DNA from: Aureibaculum marinum | Lineage (GTDB): Bacteria > Bacteroidota > Bacteroidia > Flavobacteriales > Flavobacteriaceae | NCBI RefSeq assembly: GCF_003813905.1 | Contig: NZ_RPFJ01000002.1 | Location: 434,001-498,000, forward strand | Direction of reading: 5' to 3' | Length of the DNA: 64,000 nt | Part shown: positions 9,360 to 18,056 of the stretch, piece by piece | Position numbering within the stretch: the first letter of the stretch is position 1 | How the letters are laid out: each line of letters starts with the position of its first letter | Program-made: the position numbers and the translations under genes | Notes under the pieces: model-generated | What the model was told of the DNA's origin: nothing | The model's database searches: none | The model's input: the letters and a program-made list of their open reading frames with translations, nothing else

Positions 9360-10526
9360 ATGAAAAACTTAATTAATAAATTAATAATACTGATAACAAT
9401 TCCAATAGTTTTGAGTGGTTGTGAAGATCGTGACTTAACTATGTTAAACTCAAATGCAACTCTTTCAGCAAATTTATCTTCTACTACTGTAGTTTTAGAG
9501 AAAGAAAATGCATCTTCAGACGCTCTTACTATATCTTGGACAAAACCAGATTTCGGTTATGATGCAGCACCAAACTACCAAATATTAATAGACATGGTAG
9601 GTAATAATTTTGCCAACTCTATATCTCAGCCTATTGATGGAGGTAGTAATCTTCAAAAAGTATTTACTGCTGAAGAACTTAATAACTATCTTATCAGCCT
9701 CGGTTTTGAGCAAGGAGTTCCTATCGATGCAGAAGTAAAAGTAGTGTCTAAGTTAGGTGAATACCATGAATTAGAATCAACAGTTATTCCTTTAAACATT
9801 ACGTTATATGTAACATCTGAAGCTAATTGTACTTTTGATCAATTATGGTTAGTAGGTGCAGGTATTACAGATGCTGGTTGGGGATGGACTACTCCTGTTG
9901 CACTTGCTTGTAATGGAAATGGCATTTACTCAGGCAATGTAAAACTTAACAATAATGGAGGTGCTGATAATAATTTCAGATTCTTTACTACAAAAGATGA
10001 TTGGGGTTCTGGACAAAACTTCCCTTATTTTGAAGATGATAATTATACTATAGACAGCAATTTTGAAAATGCCAATGATGGTGATAGCAACTTTGCATTT
10101 ACAGGAACTTCTGGATATTACTACCTTGAAGTTAACACTATCGATAAAAAGATTACTCTTAGTGACCCACAACCTATAGCCGGATGTGATTATGAGCAAT
10201 TATGGTTAGTAGGTGCTGGTGTTCCTGATGCTGGCTGGGGATGGGCAACTCCTGTTCAACTATTTTGTAATGGAAATGGTGTTTATTCTGGATATGTTAA
10301 TTTTCAAAATAATGGAGGTGCTGATAATAATTTTAGATTTTTCACTGTAAAAGATGATTGGGATTCTGGACAAAACTTCCCTTACTATGAAGATGCTGGC
10401 TACACTATCGACAGCAATTTTGAAAATGCGAATGATGGTGACAGTAACTTTGCATTCGTCGGTACATCTGGATCTTATTTTTTAACAGTTAATACTGTTG
10501 ATAAAACAATAACATTATCCAATTAA
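9360..10526 (+). CDS. SusE/SusF-like starch-binding outer membrane lipoprotein with two tandem modules
   Basis: This lipoprotein of about 388 residues has a signal peptide with lipobox LSGC (C21 from this start). An ATG at 9351 is equally possible. The more upstream in-frame ATG at 9327 would overlap susD and put residues before the signal, so I reject it. After an N-terminal SusE-type domain (about residues 22-150) come two tandem modules. Each begins with Cys and a QLWLVGAG motif and contains NNGGADNNFRFFT and SNFENANDGDSNFAF. The two are about 78% identical by eye over 113 residues. SusE and SusF are non-catalytic glycan-binding proteins next to SusCD, and such modules bind starch. Its position directly after susD fits that role. 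Confidence 0.88.
   Translation: MKNLINKLIILITIPIVLSGCEDRDLTMLNSNATLSANLSSTTVVLEKENASSDALTISWTKPDFGYDAAPNYQILIDMVGNNFANSISQPIDGGSNLQKVFTAEELNNYLISLGFEQGVPIDAEVKVVSKLGEYHELESTVIPLNITLYVTSEANCTFDQLWLVGAGITDAGWGWTTPVALACNGNGIYSGNVKLNNNGGADNNFRFFTTKDDWGSGQNFPYFEDDNYTIDSNFENANDGDSNFAFTGTSGYYYLEVNTIDKKITLSDPQPIAGCDYEQLWLVGAGVPDAGWGWATPVQLFCNGNGVYSGYVNFQNNGGADNNFRFFTVKDDWDSGQNFPYYEDAGYTIDSNFENANDGDSNFAFVGTSGSYFLTVNTVDKTITLSN
9828..10526 (+). repeat. Internal tandem duplication in the SusE-like gene
   Basis: Two in-frame copies with a period of 357 bases (119 codons): copy 1 about 9828-10184 and copy 2 about 10185-10526. They are strongly similar at DNA level, and long stretches (the FENANDGDSNFAF and GGADNNFRFF codons) are nearly identical. 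This indicates a fairly recent module duplication. Confidence 0.9.
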
Positions 10527-10545
10527 TTACTTAATTTATAAGCTT

Positions 10546-10578
10546 AAAGGCTGTTCGCACAAACACGAACAGCCTTTT
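10546..10578 (+). terminator. Rho-independent terminator after the SusE-like gene
   Basis: A perfect 12-bp stem (AAAGGCTGTTCG / CGAACAGCCTTT) with an 8-base loop is followed by a T-rich stretch. It lies 20 bases after the SusE-like stop and 31 bases before the amylase start, so amylase expression may be attenuated relative to susCDE. Confidence 0.8.
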
Positions 10579-10608
10579 ATTACTTTTTAAAATTTTTAAT
10601 TTCAGTGT

Positions 10609-13131
10609 ATGAAAAAAATTTTACTCATTTTATTATTTATAACCAATATTGTTTTTTCACAGCAACAAAATGTAAGTTATACCATTACTCCTTCACCATT
10701 TGCAGAAACAGATGAGATCACTATAACTATTACCAATGTAGATCCTTCTGCATGGGGCGTAACAGATATTTACCTATGGGCATGGGCAACTGCAAGTGGT
10801 ACTGAGATAAACTCCCCCACAAATGGTACTTGGTCAAATTCTAATGAATCTCAAAAAATGACTAAGAACGGTACTAGTTATTCTATTACTTTCACTCCAA
10901 GTACTTTTTATAATAAAACCGGATTAACAAGTATCGGTTTTTTAGTAAAAGCTAAAGATGGAACAGGTGATAAAAAATCTCAAGATATTGTTGTAAATGT
11001 AGGCACAATTTCGATACCAACTGTTACTGAAGCTCCAGTTCCTGAAGGAATGTTAGACGGAATTAACTATGATTCTACTGACAATACCAAAGCAACTTTA
11101 GTTCTGTATGCTCCTGGAAAACAATTTGTAAACCTAATAGGTACAATGAACAATTGGACTAGAGATGATACCAACTACCTATTAAAAAAAGACAGCTCAA
11201 AAGAGCGTTTTTGGATAGAATTAACTGGTTTAACACCACAAACAAATATACTCTATCAATATTTGGTTGATGGAGCAATTAGAATAGCAGATCCATATTC
11301 TACACTTATTTTAGATGAAAACAACGACCAATATATAAATAGTACTACATACCCAAACCTTCCAGCCTATCCTTCAGGACAAACAAGCCACGCTGTAACA
11401 GTGTTAAGAACTGGCGACACTCCATATTCATGGCAAACCACAAATTTTCAACCACCAGCAAAAACCGATTTGGTTATTTACGAATTATTAATAAGAGATT
11501 TTGATAGCTTACATAGTTTTGATGCTATAAAAGCAAGATTAGATTACCTTGAAGAATTAGGTATTAATGCCATAGAATTAATGCCCGTAAGCGAATTTGA
11601 CGGGAACGAATCTTGGGGATACAACCCTTCTTTTCATATGGCATTAGACAAATATTATGGAACGTCAACAGCTTTTAAACAATTTATAGACGAATGCCAC
11701 TCTAGAGGTATTGCTGTAATTTTAGATGTAGTTTACAACCATGCCACTGGACAAAACCCTTATTATAGAATGTGGAATACTAGTAATGGTGGTTATGGCG
11801 GACAAGCAAGTACCGACAATCCTTTTTTTAATCCAATTGCTACTCATACCTATAGTGTATTTAATGATTTTAACCACAGCACACAAGCCACTAGAGAATA
11901 TGTAAAACGTACTACTCAATACTGGATTAATGAATATAAAATTGATGGTTTTAGATGGGATTTAACCAAAGGATTCACTCAAAATTGTACTGATAGTGAC
12001 GAAGCTTGTACAGGTAGCTATCAAGCAGACAGAGTTGAAGTACTAAAAACATATGCAGACTATCAATGGGAAGCAGACAATGACTTTTATGTTATTTTTG
12101 AACACTTAGGAGATAATTCAGAAGAGACTGAATGGGTAAACTACCGTTTAAATGAAGGTAAAGGCATTATGTTATGGAGCAATTTAAATGGAACTTATAA
12201 TGAAGCCACAATGGGCTATAACGAAAACAATAAATCAGATATTTCGTGGATAGATTATCGTGAGCGAGGATGGACAACACCTGCTAATGTTACCTATATG
12301 GAAAGTCATGATGAAGAACGTTTAATGTTTAAAAATTTACAATATGGTAATGCAGGCGGCAGCTATGACATTACTGATTTAAGCACTGCTTTAGATAGAA
12401 TGGAATTAGCCGGTGCTTTTTATTTTACTATCCCTGGTCCAAAAATGATTTGGCAATTTGGTGAATTAGGTTACGACATTAGTATTGAAGAAGGAGGAAG
12501 AACTGGTAATAAACCCATATTATGGAACTATTTTGATAACCCCGACCGAAAAGATATTTACAATACTTGGTCTCGGTTAATTACACTAAAACAACAACTT
12601 CCAATTTTTAAAACCAGTAATTTTTCATTGGATGTTGACAATGCCAATGGACTTAAAAAAATACATTTAACGGATGATGGTACCAATCCTGAACTAAAAT
12701 ACATCACAATTATTGGTAACTTTGGTGTAACAACTCAAAATATAAGTCCTGAATTTCAACAAACAGGTACTTGGCATGATTTATTAAATGACAATGCAAC
12801 TATTAATGTAGTTAGCGTAAGTGCTCCTATTAGTTTACAACCAGGTGAATTTAAAGTATACGGAAGTAGTACAGTTACTTTAGGAGTAGATGATGTCTAT
12901 TCAAATGATTTAACAAGTATATATCCTAATCCTGTTAATGATTACTTTAAAATAAACGTTCAGACCAATAAAATAGCTCTTTATGACATTTCTGGACGAT
13001 TGGTAAAATCATTTGAAGGAAATTTTGAACAAAATAAAACATTTGATATATCAGATTTAAAACCTGCTATTTATTTAGTAAAATTACAATCTGATGAAAA
13101 AATTACAACTAAAAAATTAATAAAAAACTAA
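10609..13131 (+). CDS. Secreted GH13 alpha-amylase-family enzyme with T9SS sorting domain
   Basis: This 840-residue enzyme has a signal peptide (about 1-18, ending FSQ), an N-terminal beta domain (about 20-130) and a CBM48-like domain (about 150-245). The GH13 barrel (about 285-690) follows, then a C-terminal T9SS sorting domain (about 765-840; SIYPNPVNDYF, DISGRLVKSF). GH13 region I is DVVYNHA (from D373). The nucleophile is D451 in GFRWDL, the acid/base E498 in FEHLGD, and the third carboxylate D568 in ESHDEER. It should cut alpha-1,4-glucans at or outside the cell surface to feed SusCDE. Region IV has SHDE rather than the more common NHD. Precise specificity (amylase, pullulanase, neopullulanase) is not determinable here. 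Confidence 0.93.
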   Translation: MKKILLILLFITNIVFSQQQNVSYTITPSPFAETDEITITITNVDPSAWGVTDIYLWAWATASGTEINSPTNGTWSNSNESQKMTKNGTSYSITFTPSTFYNKTGLTSIGFLVKAKDGTGDKKSQDIVVNVGTISIPTVTEAPVPEGMLDGINYDSTDNTKATLVLYAPGKQFVNLIGTMNNWTRDDTNYLLKKDSSKERFWIELTGLTPQTNILYQYLVDGAIRIADPYSTLILDENNDQYINSTTYPNLPAYPSGQTSHAVTVLRTGDTPYSWQTTNFQPPAKTDLVIYELLIRDFDSLHSFDAIKARLDYLEELGINAIELMPVSEFDGNESWGYNPSFHMALDKYYGTSTAFKQFIDECHSRGIAVILDVVYNHATGQNPYYRMWNTSNGGYGGQASTDNPFFNPIATHTYSVFNDFNHSTQATREYVKRTTQYWINEYKIDGFRWDLTKGFTQNCTDSDEACTGSYQADRVEVLKTYADYQWEADNDFYVIFEHLGDNSEETEWVNYRLNEGKGIMLWSNLNGTYNEATMGYNENNKSDISWIDYRERGWTTPANVTYMESHDEERLMFKNLQYGNAGGSYDITDLSTALDRMELAGAFYFTIPGPKMIWQFGELGYDISIEEGGRTGNKPILWNYFDNPDRKDIYNTWSRLITLKQQLPIFKTSNFSLDVDNANGLKKIHLTDDGTNPELKYITIIGNFGVTTQNISPEFQQTGTWHDLLNDNATINVVSVSAPISLQPGEFKVYGSSTVTLGVDDVYSNDLTSIYPNPVNDYFKINVQTNKIALYDISGRLVKSFEGNFEQNKTFDISDLKPAIYLVKLQSDEKITTKKLIKN

Positions 13132-13134
13132 ACT

Positions 13135-13180
13135 AAAAAAATGGCTCACAGGTTTCATAAACCTGTGAGCCATTTTTTTT
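13135..13180. terminator. Bidirectional rho-independent terminator
   Basis: A perfect 15-bp stem (ATGGCTCACAGGTTT and its complement, loop CAT) is flanked by an A run on the left and T8 on the right. It lies between the convergent amylase and Gfo/Idh/MocA genes and can end transcripts from both sides. Confidence 0.9.
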
Positions 13181-13200
13181 AATCTTTAGTTAAAATCTTA

Positions 13201-14637
13201 TTAAAGCTTCCACCCTTCTCTATATTCTCTTTTTACATATTTATTGGCGGGTTCAAAATTAGTAACCTTCATATTTTTTGCATCCCACATTAATCGTTTT
13301 CTTCCATTATATTTTGTACCTCCCCAAAAACTAGTTTTGTCAGCATCAGGATCAACTTCAAAATATGCTTTTAGAGCTAAGTTTCCAATCAAAATACTTT
13401 CTGTAAAAGGTCCTGCATAATCAAAAGAAGAGCTTGTTTCTGCATTTCCATATCCAGCTCTGCAAGCATTAACCCATTGTAAATAATGACCCTCTGGCAC
13501 TCTAGTAATTGTTTCTTCCACTTCAAACTGCTCATTTAAAGACAATGGAAGCAATCTAGGGTTTGCACCATAACAATCAGCTAATAATTTCCCTTTAGAA
13601 CCAATAAAAAGCACACCACCATCCCAGTTTCCAAAAGGCTCATCATTTCCTAATTCGTCAGGTCTCTCTGGCATTATTCCTCCATCCATCCAAGAAACTT
13701 TAATAACTCCTTTACCATCGGTTCTAGGATAACTTAAATGAATTTTACTAGAATTAGGGAAACTTTTTGGATATTCAGCAGTTTCAAATTTCCCTTTATA
13801 AGATTCTGAAACACTACACTCTACTTGGTTAGGATAAAGAATTGGTAAAATTCTGTAAACAGGATCCATAATATGACAGGCCATATCACCAAGAGCACCA
13901 GTTCCAAAATCTGACCATCCTCTCCAATCAAAAGGAAGATAGGCGTCATTATAATCACGCATCTCAGCAGTATTCAACCACAAATCCCAATTCAATCCTT
14001 TAGGAATTTTATGTTTTTTTGTTGGCGTCTGTAAAGCTTGAGGCCAAATAGCCCTATTAGTCCAACATTTAACTGTATGTACATCTCCTATTATACCCGT
14101 ATCATAAATCTCTTTCATTTTCCTAACTCCATCCCCTGAAGCTCCTTGATTACCCATTTGAGTAACTACTTTATATTTTTTTGCAGCTTCTGTAAGCATT
14201 CTAGCTTCCCATATATCATGAGTCAGTGGTTTTTGAACATAAACATGTTTACCCATTTGCATTGCTTTATAGGCAGCTACAGCATGATTATGGTCTGGCG
14301 TTGATACCGATACCGCATCAATATTTTTATCTTCCTTATCCAACATTTCTCTAAAATCATGAAAATAACTTGCTTTAGGAAAAGATTCTCGCGACTTTAT
14401 AGACTGTCTATCATCTACATCACAAAGAGAAACAATATTTACATAAGGACTTTTAGCAAATTCTGTAATATCACTTGCTCCTTTACCTCCAACACCAATT
14501 GCTGCAATGTTTAGTTTATCACTTGGAGGCACAAATCCTCTCCCCATCACATGTCTAGGAATAATACTAATTCCGGTGGCAATTACTGCAGATTTTTTTA
14601 TGAATGATCGTCTGGTTGAATTACTTTTTTTTCTCAT
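13201..14637 (-). CDS. Exported Gfo/Idh/MocA-family oxidoreductase (Tat signal)
   Basis: This 478-residue NAD(P)-dependent-type oxidoreductase begins with a twin-arginine signal (STRRSFIKKSAVIATG), so it probably folds with its cofactor in the cytoplasm and is exported to the periplasm. A Rossmann domain follows (KLNIAAIGVGGKG) with VYVQKPL at the position of the family EKP motif. The C-terminal dehydrogenase domain contains FGTGALGDMACHIMDP. It is the last gene of the leftward group GMC - subunit 3 - DUF1080 - this gene. A 140-base gap separates it from the DUF1080 gene, so a separate promoter is possible. In this context it may oxidize, reduce or cleave a keto-sugar intermediate. The exact reaction is unknown. 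GH109-type glycosidase activity was considered but has no specific support. Confidence 0.88.
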   Translation of the reverse strand: MRKKSNSTRRSFIKKSAVIATGISIIPRHVMGRGFVPPSDKLNIAAIGVGGKGASDITEFAKSPYVNIVSLCDVDDRQSIKSRESFPKASYFHDFREMLDKEDKNIDAVSVSTPDHNHAVAAYKAMQMGKHVYVQKPLTHDIWEARMLTEAAKKYKVVTQMGNQGASGDGVRKMKEIYDTGIIGDVHTVKCWTNRAIWPQALQTPTKKHKIPKGLNWDLWLNTAEMRDYNDAYLPFDWRGWSDFGTGALGDMACHIMDPVYRILPILYPNQVECSVSESYKGKFETAEYPKSFPNSSKIHLSYPRTDGKGVIKVSWMDGGIMPERPDELGNDEPFGNWDGGVLFIGSKGKLLADCYGANPRLLPLSLNEQFEVEETITRVPEGHYLQWVNACRAGYGNAETSSSFDYAGPFTESILIGNLALKAYFEVDPDADKTSFWGGTKYNGRKRLMWDAKNMKVTNFEPANKYVKREYREGWKL

Positions 14638-14777
14638 TATTGGTATACTTATGACTTTGATATTTTTTAGCGTTCAATAGATATAATTTAGGATCAGCTA
14701 ACAATAAAACACTATGTCAATAGTTGCTTTTTTTTGAAAGATTTTACGTTGTACTTTTATTAGGAATATGTTGCATA

Positions 14778-15596
14778 TTATAACTTCAACAATTCAATAT
14801 TTTTAAATTCTACCGGATGGCTTTCACTTTGTAATGAAAGATAACCACTTTTAATAGGTTCCCCTATTCTATTTTTATATTCATTATTGTAATCATCTAG
14901 ATCAGCACCCCCAATTTGAGGTTTTGAATATCTAAGTACTTCTTTATTATTAATTTTATGAATAATTAAAGAGTCATTATAAACCTCAACCTCTAAATTT
15001 ATCCATTGGTCTACATAATAAGTATCAGAACTTGAATTTGTACAATGAGCCGTTACTAAATCACCATCTAGAATTACATTAGTACCAGGTGTACATAAAT
15101 TCCCTGTTGACCTGCTTATACCTTCCTCAACACCACCTAACAATTGAACTTCTATACTTAAAGGAAATTTCTGATTCTTTCCCATCATTTTTGGATCTTC
15201 ACAATGAACCATAACTCCACTATTCTTTGCTGCCCAACTTGGACCATCTTTTATTTGACTCCCTACAAAACGGTATTGTAGTTTTAATCGATAATTAGAA
15301 TAAGGAGTTTTATAAAAAAGGTGACCAAATTTATCTTTGAATTCACCCTCATATTCATCATAAGAGACTTTTATAACTCCATCTTCTACTCGAAAAGTAT
15401 TATAGACATTATCACCGTACTCATACCCTCTAATTTTAGGTATCCATCCTTCCAGATTTTTACCATTAAATAATGAAATCCAATTTTCTACCTTTTTTTC
15501 ATTACTATTTAGTACTGTTTTATTATCATCTAGTTTTGTTTTACAACTAAAAATTAACAATAGCACTAAATTAAATAGAATAAATTTTACTTTCAT
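14778..15596 (-). CDS. DUF1080 lipoprotein (3-keto-glycoside hydrolase-like)
   Basis: This 272-residue protein has a lipoprotein signal (IFSCK, C18) and a single concanavalin-like DUF1080 fold (WISLFNGKNLEGW near the start, NSGVMVHCED and SIEVQLLGG mid-protein, GYLSLQSESHPVEFKNIELL at the end). DUF1080 members include hydrolases or lyases that cleave 3-keto-disaccharides and 3-keto-glycosides. It is 12 bases downstream of the gluconate-dehydrogenase-subunit-3-like gene and follows the GMC oxidoreductase, which could supply the 3-keto substrate in the periplasm. It differs clearly from the second DUF1080 protein at 22673-23410, so the two may act on different linkages. Confidence 0.85.
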   Translation of the reverse strand: MKVKFILFNLVLLLIFSCKTKLDDNKTVLNSNEKKVENWISLFNGKNLEGWIPKIRGYEYGDNVYNTFRVEDGVIKVSYDEYEGEFKDKFGHLFYKTPYSNYRLKLQYRFVGSQIKDGPSWAAKNSGVMVHCEDPKMMGKNQKFPLSIEVQLLGGVEEGISRSTGNLCTPGTNVILDGDLVTAHCTNSSSDTYYVDQWINLEVEVYNDSLIIHKINNKEVLRYSKPQIGGADLDDYNNEYKNRIGEPIKSGYLSLQSESHPVEFKNIELLKL

Positions 15597-15608
15597 TTTT
15601 ACAATTAT

Positions 15609-16193
15609 CTATAATGACCATGCTTTTCCTCTTGTTTCTTCTAAAGAAATACACCCTTGTTGTTTTCCTGGAATTGGATCATACGCTAAAACATTCTTTC
15701 CTATTTCTTCACTGGTTTTATATGCCCAAACCGCTCTATCTCTTAACTCTTTTAATGTATTATAAACTAATTTTTCCTTTTTGGTAAATGCTTTTTGTTG
15801 TTCTGGAGTACTTCTTAAATATTTTGCTAATAATATATCACAAGATTCTTTGTTTACATCTGTGTTTATTTTGTTTAACACTCCCATCTCTTGCATAATA
15901 GCATCTAATCCTTTCTTAAAGCTAACCTTTTTTTTATCAGAAGCTGTTTTTGCAATATACAAATCAATAAATTCTGGTACATTTACATCTAAAGCTCCTG
16001 GAGTTGCATCTGTTTTAGGTAAAATTAAATCGACTAACGTTTTTAAAATCTTACCCTGTTCTACAGACAAAAAAATAGGATTCCACAACGCTTCTTCTGT
16101 TATACAACTCTGTAACATACTTAAAACGGTTGGAGTAGCAACTACATAACCTAAAGACAAACCTAATCCTTTTAATGCTTCTCTTCTATTCAT
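15609..16193 (-). CDS. Gluconate 2-dehydrogenase subunit 3-like protein (GMC partner)
   Basis: This 194-residue protein begins with a twin-arginine signal (MNRREALKGLG), then a hydrophobic stretch and a small helical domain. It is typical in length for the gluconate 2-dehydrogenase subunit 3 family (LacC-like gamma subunits). Such subunits are needed for maturation or Tat export of a partner FAD-GMC dehydrogenase that itself lacks a signal. Its start is 4 bases downstream of the GMC gene stop, so translation is probably coupled. A hitch-hiker export of the GMC subunit through this protein's Tat signal is the natural inference. Confidence 0.88.
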   Translation of the reverse strand: MNRREALKGLGLSLGYVVATPTVLSMLQSCITEEALWNPIFLSVEQGKILKTLVDLILPKTDATPGALDVNVPEFIDLYIAKTASDKKKVSFKKGLDAIMQEMGVLNKINTDVNKESCDILLAKYLRSTPEQQKAFTKKEKLVYNTLKELRDRAVWAYKTSEEIGKNVLAYDPIPGKQQGCISLEETRGKAWSL

Positions 16194-16197
16194 TACT

Positions 16198-17889
16198 TTA
16201 AGCTCTTTTTGATTTAAACTGTTTTACAGCATGTTGTGCCGCTCTAGCTGTTAAGGCCATGTATGTTAATGATGGATTTTGACAACCAGCAGAGGTCATA
16301 CATGCACCATCTGTAACATACACATTTGGTACGCTATGAATTTGATTATAAGCATTAAGTACTGATGTTTTTGGGTCTCTTCCCATTCTTGCAGTACCCA
16401 TTTCATGAATTCCTATTCCAGGTGCTTTTACACTATCAAATGTTCTAACATCTTTAAACCCTGCTTTTTCAAGCATTTCTGCAGCCTGTTGTTTCATATC
16501 TTCTCGCATAATAAGCTCATTCTCTTTCCATTCTGCATCAAAAGTCACAGTAGGCAATCCCCATTCATCTAATTTATCATAATCTAATGTCATTTTATTT
16601 TCATGATAAGGCAAACATTCACCAAATCCGTTAATTCCCATACTCCACGGACCTGGTTCTAAAATTTTTTCTTTAAACTCTGCACCATAAGCCAGCTCAG
16701 CAACATGTTCTTTTATTCCATATCTTCCACCACCTCCTTGATACCCATATCCTCTAAGAAAATTTTTTTGTTCTGTTTTTTTATCTCCTAAATTTCTAAA
16801 TCTCGGAATATAAATTCCGTTTGGTCTTCGTCCTTTATAATATTTATCTTCATAACCCTCTACCTTAGCACTAGCTCCGGCTCCTAAATGATGATCCATT
16901 ATATTATGACCTAATTCTCCAGAATCATTACCTAATCCATTAGGAAACCTATCTGATTTTGATTGCATCAATATAGCTGCTGATGCAATGGCTGATGCAC
17001 AACAAAAAATAATATCTGCATAAAAAACATAGGATTCTTTTGTTTCAGCATCAATAACTTTTACACCTGTTGCTTTTTTTAACTTAGCATCATATATAAT
17101 TTCATGAACTATCGAGTTAGGTCGCAAGGTCATATTCCCGGTAATTTCCGCTGCAGGTAAAGTTGAGGCATTACTACTGAAATATCCACCATAAGGACAC
17201 CCTCTTATACACCTATTTCTAAATTGACAATTAGTTCTTCCTTTATGTTTATGATTTCCTGTTATGTTAGCCACTCTACCAATGGTTAGTAACCTATCCT
17301 CATAATTACTCGCAATTTTAGCCTTAAATTCTTCTTCAACACAGGTTAATTCCATAGGTGGACTAAAAACGCCATCTGGCAACTGTGGTAATCCTAATTT
17401 TTCTCCACTCACACCAATATATCCTTCAACATAATCATACCACGGAGCAATATCTTTATAACGTATAGGCCAATCTACACCATATCCATCTTTGACATTG
17501 GCTGTAAAATCCAAATCACTTAAACGATAGCTTTGACGGCCCCAAGTTATAGAACGCCCCCCCACATGATATCCTCGCATCCAATCAAAACGTTTAATTT
17601 CATTATATGGGTGTTTAATATCATCAACAAACCAATGTTTACTTTCGGCATTTGTAGTGTACCCCGTTCTACTCTGTTTTTCTTGTCTCTTTTGATCCTC
17701 TACCGAATTACTTCCTCGTAATTCCATATCCCAAGGGTCATCATACATAGTAGGGTATTCTCCGTGTTTTACCATTCTACCTCTTTCGAGAACCAAAGTC
17801 TTTAATCCTCCTTCACATAATTCTTTGGCTGCCCAACCTCCACTTATTCCCGTTCCAATTACTATAGCATCGTAATTTTCTTTAAACAT
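16198..17889 (-). CDS. GMC-family FAD-dependent sugar oxidoreductase (glucoside 3-dehydrogenase-like)
   Basis: From this ATG the protein has 563 residues and starts MFKENYDAIVIGTGISGG with the FAD-binding GxGxxG at the very N-terminus. An upstream ATG at 17943 would add 18 unlikely residues. The C-terminus has the GMC catalytic elements GIHEMGT (His) and GCQNPSLTYMAL (Asn). C221, C227 and C231 lie in NCQFRNRCIRGCPYGG, resembling the iron-sulfur cysteines of bacterial FAD glucose dehydrogenases. With the adjacent subunit 3 and DUF1080 genes it fits a periplasmic dehydrogenase oxidizing C3 of glycosides. No cytochrome c subunit is encoded next to it. Gluconate or other sugar oxidation remains possible. 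Confidence 0.88.
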   Translation of the reverse strand: MFKENYDAIVIGTGISGGWAAKELCEGGLKTLVLERGRMVKHGEYPTMYDDPWDMELRGSNSVEDQKRQEKQSRTGYTTNAESKHWFVDDIKHPYNEIKRFDWMRGYHVGGRSITWGRQSYRLSDLDFTANVKDGYGVDWPIRYKDIAPWYDYVEGYIGVSGEKLGLPQLPDGVFSPPMELTCVEEEFKAKIASNYEDRLLTIGRVANITGNHKHKGRTNCQFRNRCIRGCPYGGYFSSNASTLPAAEITGNMTLRPNSIVHEIIYDAKLKKATGVKVIDAETKESYVFYADIIFCCASAIASAAILMQSKSDRFPNGLGNDSGELGHNIMDHHLGAGASAKVEGYEDKYYKGRRPNGIYIPRFRNLGDKKTEQKNFLRGYGYQGGGGRYGIKEHVAELAYGAEFKEKILEPGPWSMGINGFGECLPYHENKMTLDYDKLDEWGLPTVTFDAEWKENELIMREDMKQQAAEMLEKAGFKDVRTFDSVKAPGIGIHEMGTARMGRDPKTSVLNAYNQIHSVPNVYVTDGACMTSAGCQNPSLTYMALTARAAQHAVKQFKSKRA

Positions 17890-18056
17890 GTCATTGATTG
17901 ATTTTAAATTAATTACACAGTACCTATCTAATAAAAATAGCAATATATTTTTAAGTAATGAATAATTTTAAAGGCTAAATTTAATCAAATTATTAATATT
18001 CTAATGAAACTTTTGTAATTTTATCGTTCTCAAGAAAAACCAAACAACTAACGATT

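Noticed and set aside
13201-14637. Assignment of the exported Gfo/Idh/MocA protein as a GH109 glycosidase
   Set aside because: GH109 proteins share the fold and Tat signal, but no GH109-specific segment was recognised.
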